Under the pieces are notes generated by a model. It made no database searches and had not been told where the DNA came from. It saw nothing but the letters and a program-made list of their open reading frames with translations. Shown piece after piece: positions 59,098 to 64,000 of a stretch of 64,000 nucleotides of DNA. Origin of the DNA: Cladobotryum mycophilum (Eukaryota; Ascomycota; Sordariomycetes; Hypocreales; Hypocreaceae). A program made the position numbers and the translations under genes. The stretch's first letter is position 1, and each line of letters starts with the position of its first letter. The DNA lies in NCBI GenBank assembly GCA_036429605.1, contig JAVFKD010000002.1, forward strand, positions 3,472,001 to 3,536,000, given 5' to 3'.

Positions 59098-62000
59098 TAT
59101 GAGTGTGAGTTGAACCCTTTGTTTGAGCGAACCATTAAAAGGGGTTGTCGATCAATGTTAGACCGTTCTTTCATCTCTTGCTTGCAATGAACAATGGTGG
59201 CCTTTGAGCTGGTGGTTGTATTTAAACGAACCTGGTTACATAGAAGAGCCTTGGAAACTCGCTTTAAGCAATTGGTCAGGCGAGATATTCCTTTACCCGA
59301 CAACATAATGCCTATCAAAAGTAAATCCACAAAAGGGGGTGTCTTTATGAAGACAATGCCTGATTCTTCTGTTTATCCCTGCCACCCTTCTCTCACGTAG
59401 GAGCCAAGTGAAACCTCAATGTTCACAAACCACATTCGTTGCGAGAGTTGAATTGCCGCTCAAAATGCAATACGGAAATTTGTTATTTGACATTTTCGTT
59501 CCGGTATGTCATCTCTTGTTGGAGTTGAAACTATCCATTTCTAACTTAAGCAGCATAGAAACATCTGAATCATGAGTTGCCTCTCGATCGAACTGTCTAC
59601 CAGCGGAGATTTCTCGTAGAAGATTACTAGAAACCAACTCCCAAAGAGCGATCTGTAAGAGACTTGATCCCACTGCCCCTTGAGCTAGCTGCAGCGACGC
59701 AGTCGTTGACATGTATACTTCTCAGCATTAGCCCTACTACAAGGCCACCCAAACCAACATCGAACGCCCCGACAAAGCTGCCTTCCCACCGAGGAAGAGA
59801 TATCTCGTTATCTAGCCCCCTCTAAATGATCTAGAGGGCGTATCAATTGTGTCAGCACCCGCGATTTACAGTATCAACCAATCTTGTATACGATCCTGTT
59901 ATGGAGAGAATCTCGACGCCACGTGCAACCTCTTGATGGACTCCAACGCCATAATCAAATGCGAAAAGCTAAACAACGCACATTTTACGATGGCTATGAA
60001 TAGTCCGATACACTGAAACGCATTCTGATGCTATTCCACCAACGCCCGTAGAGCTGTTTCGAGGACTCCCAGGATTAGGGCCGAGAATACCCACTATCTC
60101 CTTACCCCAAATTACCATTCATCCCGACGAGAATGTCTAATAAGTGCTACACTGCGTTACCGTACCTCGTGGATGAGAGGGCCCTGCGGAAGAGACTCAT
60201 CAAGATGGTATGGACTAGATCTGATGCGTCTGTGGCACCAATATTTCACCATGCACTCTAAAAGGCTTCGGTAAGGGCCCTGATCAACTATCACATTATA
60301 CGCGACCCTAGTCAGCGATATACTCTCCGTATTGAAGGACCTAAAAAGTGTAATCCATCTTATCAGGTCTCGGTAGCCGAAAGAGTGCGACAAAGGGACA
60401 ATGTTATCATGGCATATGACAGAGGAAATCGATAGCACTACAGGACCGAGGGTGATATCTTTAGTCGGGCAGGTTTCGCTTCCAAGAGGTAGCGTGATAG
60501 CGGCTTGTAAAGTAAAATAGAAACGCATAAAACATTTCCCTTAGGGCGACGAGAATCGACGTGAATCAGGGTTTCCAAGTTGCGGTTCAACAGACCACAG
60601 ACATCAATAAATGCTGGGTGCAGTGGCTACAGCTGAGTCAAGGGCTACACTTGTCGTTATTATGAAGTGCGCACATTATGATAAAGATAAGATAGGGGGA
60701 AGTAAGCCTGAAGAGTCAAACTGCTAGCACTGAGGACCTGCCTTACCTCCCATCCTCGACGAAGCCACTATACATCGGAGTATTTACCCTCCATGACCAA
60801 GGGAGAAATTGGGTATTTTCTTGATGAGAGCAAGGGACTTGGCTCCTTAGCCAAAATGGAATCTGACCATGGTGGTGAACGTAAGATATATTGATCGATA
60901 TAAGTTGCCCGTTGAAGTTGCTACGGGCTGGTCTAACGTCTGCACAGAAGTCGAGGCACTCCCCACTGCTAGTGTTCAGTGCTAGCGAGTCCAAAAAGAG
61001 TACTCGTAAAAGGCAAAATCTTCAGATACCATTGTATTCTAGCCTCAAAGGCAGGCCTTGAAAGGAGTTGAGCTCTTCTATGTAAGCGTACAAAAAATAA
61101 TCGTTTGTGTTTCTCAAAGCAATGCGCAAAGGACGACGAAACCTCGAGTCCCCAAGCGCCGACAACCCCGTTTACCTAGGGCATGTCCCACGAGAAGGCA
61201 AGAGTTCAACCCGCTGAACCTCAAGAGATTCGTTCCAAAGTGACAGTCTTTGTTCAAGGTATACTCTCGTCGGGGGCACGGTACAGCCCCAGCCCTTTGT
61301 GTAGATTCGGGCAGACTTCCGTGGTGGCGAGGACCGTTGTCCTCGGAACTAGACTCTTCAAGTACTCTCCCTGAAGTGATTATAGCCTAGAAATATTTCG
61401 TAGTCTTTCGGTCGGCCAGTTGTCACGAGTCGAACAAGGTAAAAAGAGTCGGTGTTTTCTTCAGGGGTAAAACAAAGCATCGTGCGCAAAAAACGCTTCT
61501 TCAGTCTGGGCGACTATTATTCCCTCATATCGTAGTACAAATAGCGGTTGCTGCTCTGAAGCAGATCTCTCGAAACAGACATCGTCTCGCGGGAAGAGGT
61601 GAGTTGGGCCCTAGAAAGAGGGGGTTACAGCCAGTCAGTCCAAATTAACTCTCGACGTTGGGTATAGGCGGTAGAGACTTTGTCGTAGTGATTACCTCTG
61701 GTAACGCCCACACTCGTGAGGAAAGATACGTTGTGTTTGTCGAAGCACTGATCGCGGTGGTCTCGGTCGCAGGTTGTGGTGTCGATGCAAAACAATGTGG
61801 TAGTCTCTGCTTCAACTCTGCGACCGCATCTTGCCAGCCCTACTAGTGATCATCGAGTTGAAGTTCTAAACCAACGACAAAGTAGAAAGACTGAAATGAT
61901 TTCCAAGAGTTTCTTTTCACATTTCCTTAAGCCATTACCAGTGTCTCGAGTTATTCTTGCTTACTTTGGTCTCAAGGTAGTTGCCATTTCGCACAACCGA

Positions 62001-62670
62001 CGCCCCCTTTTAATTCTCTCTTTGTAACTCACGACTACCTACCCAGTCTCCAAGTCCTATTCATACAAGAAGAAGAAGAAGAAGAATTCTTCTATCTTGA
62101 GTTACATACCGATAGTTATGTACTCGGAATCTATGTTTCGAGGGTATACCCACTCTAATGGTGTAGGAGGAAAGTTGTCGTCCTCGTTGCTGGAGTTGCC
62201 GGACTGGCAGGCAGCTGGCAAACTGGCAACTGGAAAATACGCAATTCCTGCCATCTGCCTAACAGCTGGTTATTGTTTATTTATTTATTTACCTCTGCAC
62301 AATCATTCACGCACAGTAACAAAAAAAACTATTTAAACTGCTCTTTGATCGAAGCCAATTTTCCTTTTCTTCCTTCTTCACCACCACCAACAGTTTGAGT
62401 TGCCGATAGTCCCAACACCAAAACAAACAGCCCCTCGAATTATTCAAATCACTATCAATTCTTCTTCCTTTTTTCTCCTACTTTCAGAATACATCCACCG
62501 TAAGTTCTTTTCTCTCTTATGTGAAACTTGTTACACTTCCCTAAGACTCTCAAGATCCTTTGAGGCCAAAGGGATATATATATCCCCTCCTACCTTTTCT
62601 CTCTCCCCTCATACCCAAGTGTATCTTCTGATTCAGATCCTTGGTATGTGTAGTAACATTGCGATAGATC
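59098..62670. other. Gene-poor region
   Basis: 3.6 kb without a supported gene. ORFs at 60157-60528 (minus), 60743-60994 (minus) and 61058-61374 (plus) show no domain I know. A run of AGA/AAG repeats lies near 62071-62087. The last 180 bases before 62671 contain a probable 5'UTR intron with a GTAAGT donor at 62500-62505 and an acceptor near 62636. Confidence 0.45.
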
Positions 62671-62984
62671 ATGAATGGAACAACGCCTACTGTCAATGGA
62701 GCCAACGGAGCGACTCGCCGCAACGGTGCTCCACCCTCTCAACCAGCCCAGGGGGAGACGTCGAATCTGCCATCGCAGAAGTAAGAGCTCGACTGGCGAT
62801 TATGGAGGCTCAAATGGCCGCTCAAATGGCCGAGGTGCGGCACCTTATGGTTGAAATGGAACAACGGCGCCTTCAGGAGGCGGCCGCTACCCAGCAAGCA
62901 TATCGTGCAGAGCGGGAAGACTTGGTGGGTGATATCTCGGCGTTGTACGAATTAACTGGAAACGTTCGACGCAGCGCCCAATAA
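62671..62984 (+). CDS. Small coiled-coil protein (frame break at a G run)
   Basis: ATG at 62671 opens a frame 'MNGTTPTVNGANGATRRNGA' that, as written, ends a few codons after the G run at 62751-62755. The other frame over the rest of the span encodes a clean amphipathic helix (EVRARLAIMEAQMAAQMAEV then VEMEQRRLQEAAATQQAYRA) ending at 62984. One added base at the G run joins the two (314 nt here; 315 gives 104 aa). Heptad-like spacing of Leu/Met/Ile suggests a coiled coil. No family recognised. The spliced leader just upstream supports a real transcript. The longer ORF starting at 62400 is probably leader sequence. Confidence 0.6.
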
Positions 62985-63440
62985 GCCCAAAGTAAGTCTC
63001 AAGCAAATGAATTCCAATCTCACAGAAGCATGCACCATTTCTATTGAAAGGGTCGTCTCTTGAAGAAATCGCTGACAACTTATAAAGACCAGAAATCATC
63101 GACCGTGCGAGGGGGAGTGGGTGATAATCGGTAGGGGGAGACTACGAGATGGTTGGGCGCAGGATTGAACGATGGGAGTTGTTCTTCACGTAAATACAGT
63201 CAATAGAATCGAGAAGACACGATGTGAAATCATGAAAAGTTTGCACATTGCCCACAAAAAGTGATCCAATGTTGAAAATTCTGCCTCATGTCCAAGAAAT
63301 CAACCACATCCTTTCGTAGAAACGTCCCATGCCACGACACAACCCCGAAAGCACACACACCTACGTAAAAGAATATCCAAGTCCACCTCGCCCATCCCAT
63401 AATCCGTTTGTCATTTTTGTTTTTTTTTGTAAAAACGCCC
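62985..63440. other. Convergent intergenic region
   Basis: Between the small gene and the protease stop, 456 bases. No gene. Confidence 0.5.
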
Positions 63441-64000
63441 TCAGCCAAACGGATTTCCATTGAAGGCAATCAAGTTGACGGTCCCCGCAGGAACGCCAGT
63501 CAAAACATTCCTCGTGGCGAGTTCCTGGATCCGCGCACACAACCCTCCCCCTGATGCCCTCCAGGGCTGCCAGATAAGCTCCTAGACCTGTGATATGTGC
63601 CGCTGCCATCGACGTCCCAGAGAGCGTATTCTACTCAAAAAATAAAGCCTCGACGTTAGCAAAACAAAGAACACTGTCTTCCCCCCCCCCCCCTTTTTTT
63701 CTTTTTTCTACGAGCATGTTTCTGACAAAGGAGGAAAATAAAAGAAGAAAGGAAAGTAAAGGACGAAAAGAAAGGAAAGGAAGAAAGAAAGAAAGAAGGA
63801 AAGAAAAAGAACAAACAACGTACCGTGCCACCATTCAAGCACGTCGACAAAATCTCCACCCCAGGGGCAAACAAATCAATCAACTTGCCATAGTTCGAAT
63901 TCGACCTCACATCCGCCCTCGTCGTGCCCCCGACCGTACAGACACTAGGCTCAGAAGCAGGCGACGTGCTTCCCACATCCGTGTTCGAGCCCCCCGCCGC
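63441..64000 (-). CDS. Subtilisin-like serine protease (S8), C-terminal part, runs off window
   Basis: 3' end of a secreted proteinase-K-like subtilase. Two exons are seen: 64000-63824 and 63630-63441, with a 193-nt intron (GTACGT...GAGTAG) that is mostly pyrimidine (C13 then T/C-rich on the opposite strand). Visible are 'AAGGSNTDVG', 'CTVGGTTRADVRSNSNYGK', 'DLFAPGVEILST' and the active-site block 'NTLSGTSMAAAHITGLGAYL' with the nucleophile Ser. The Asp and His of the triad lie outside the window. After 'LAALEGIRG' the frame is off: the family-like ending ('ELATRNVLTGVPAGTVNLIA') is in another frame, reachable if two bases are missing near the C run 63547-63551. Stop at 63441. Confidence 0.85.

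Noticed and set aside
61181..61240. Segment resembling the start of 28S rRNA (CCCGCTGAAC)
   Set aside because: The match is limited to about ten bases and neighbouring rRNA sequence is absent.

Overview
The window is nuclear DNA from a filamentous ascomycete (Pezizomycotina). The genes fit Sordariomycetes, and I guess Hypocreales without being able to prove it. The evidence is: short introns of about 50-130 nt with GTRNGT...YAG ends, dispersed 5S rRNA genes with a TATA-like element at -29, intron-bearing nuclear tRNAs, and typical ascomycete families (F-box, PTH11-like rhodopsin-fold receptor, berberine-bridge-type FAD oxidase, fungal P450s). Coordinates of spliced genes were built by hand from splice motifs and reading-frame arithmetic.

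Layout. 0-15.7 kb: F-box protein, a 5S rRNA gene, a TIM-barrel-like protein, FACT subunit Pob3, vacuolar lipase Atg15, SWR1 subunit Vps72, and a CBM48-like E-set protein. 16-24.7 kb: a gene-poor stretch with two intron-containing tRNAs (Glu-CTC, Leu-TAA). 24.7-37.2 kb: a compact housekeeping block with a glutathione transferase, a mitochondrial PPR protein, kinetochore Mtw1/Mis12, a proline-rich protein, TCTP, sphinganine C4-hydroxylase Sur2 and a divergent actin-family gene. 38.3-59.1 kb: an accessory region with a tandem 5S pair, the wreck of a highly reducing polyketide synthase, an amidase, a P450, a rhodopsin-fold membrane receptor, a short-chain dehydrogenase, a second P450 and a secreted FAD-linked oxidase. 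It looks like a tailoring-enzyme neighbourhood without a working backbone enzyme. 59.1-64 kb: mostly empty, with a small coiled-coil protein and the 3' part of a subtilisin-like protease running off the window.

The most notable pattern is that at least seven genes, including conserved or essential ones (atg15, vps72, mtw1), lose their reading frame exactly at a G or C homopolymer of 5-6. In each case one missing base (two at one site) brings the conserved frames together. This points to systematic homopolymer under-calling, or less likely a mutator history, and it affects any automatic annotation of the window. The second is a 5S rRNA variant whose helix changes are largely compensatory. The third is a divergent actin-family gene with an intact nucleotide-binding core and a shortened D-loop region.
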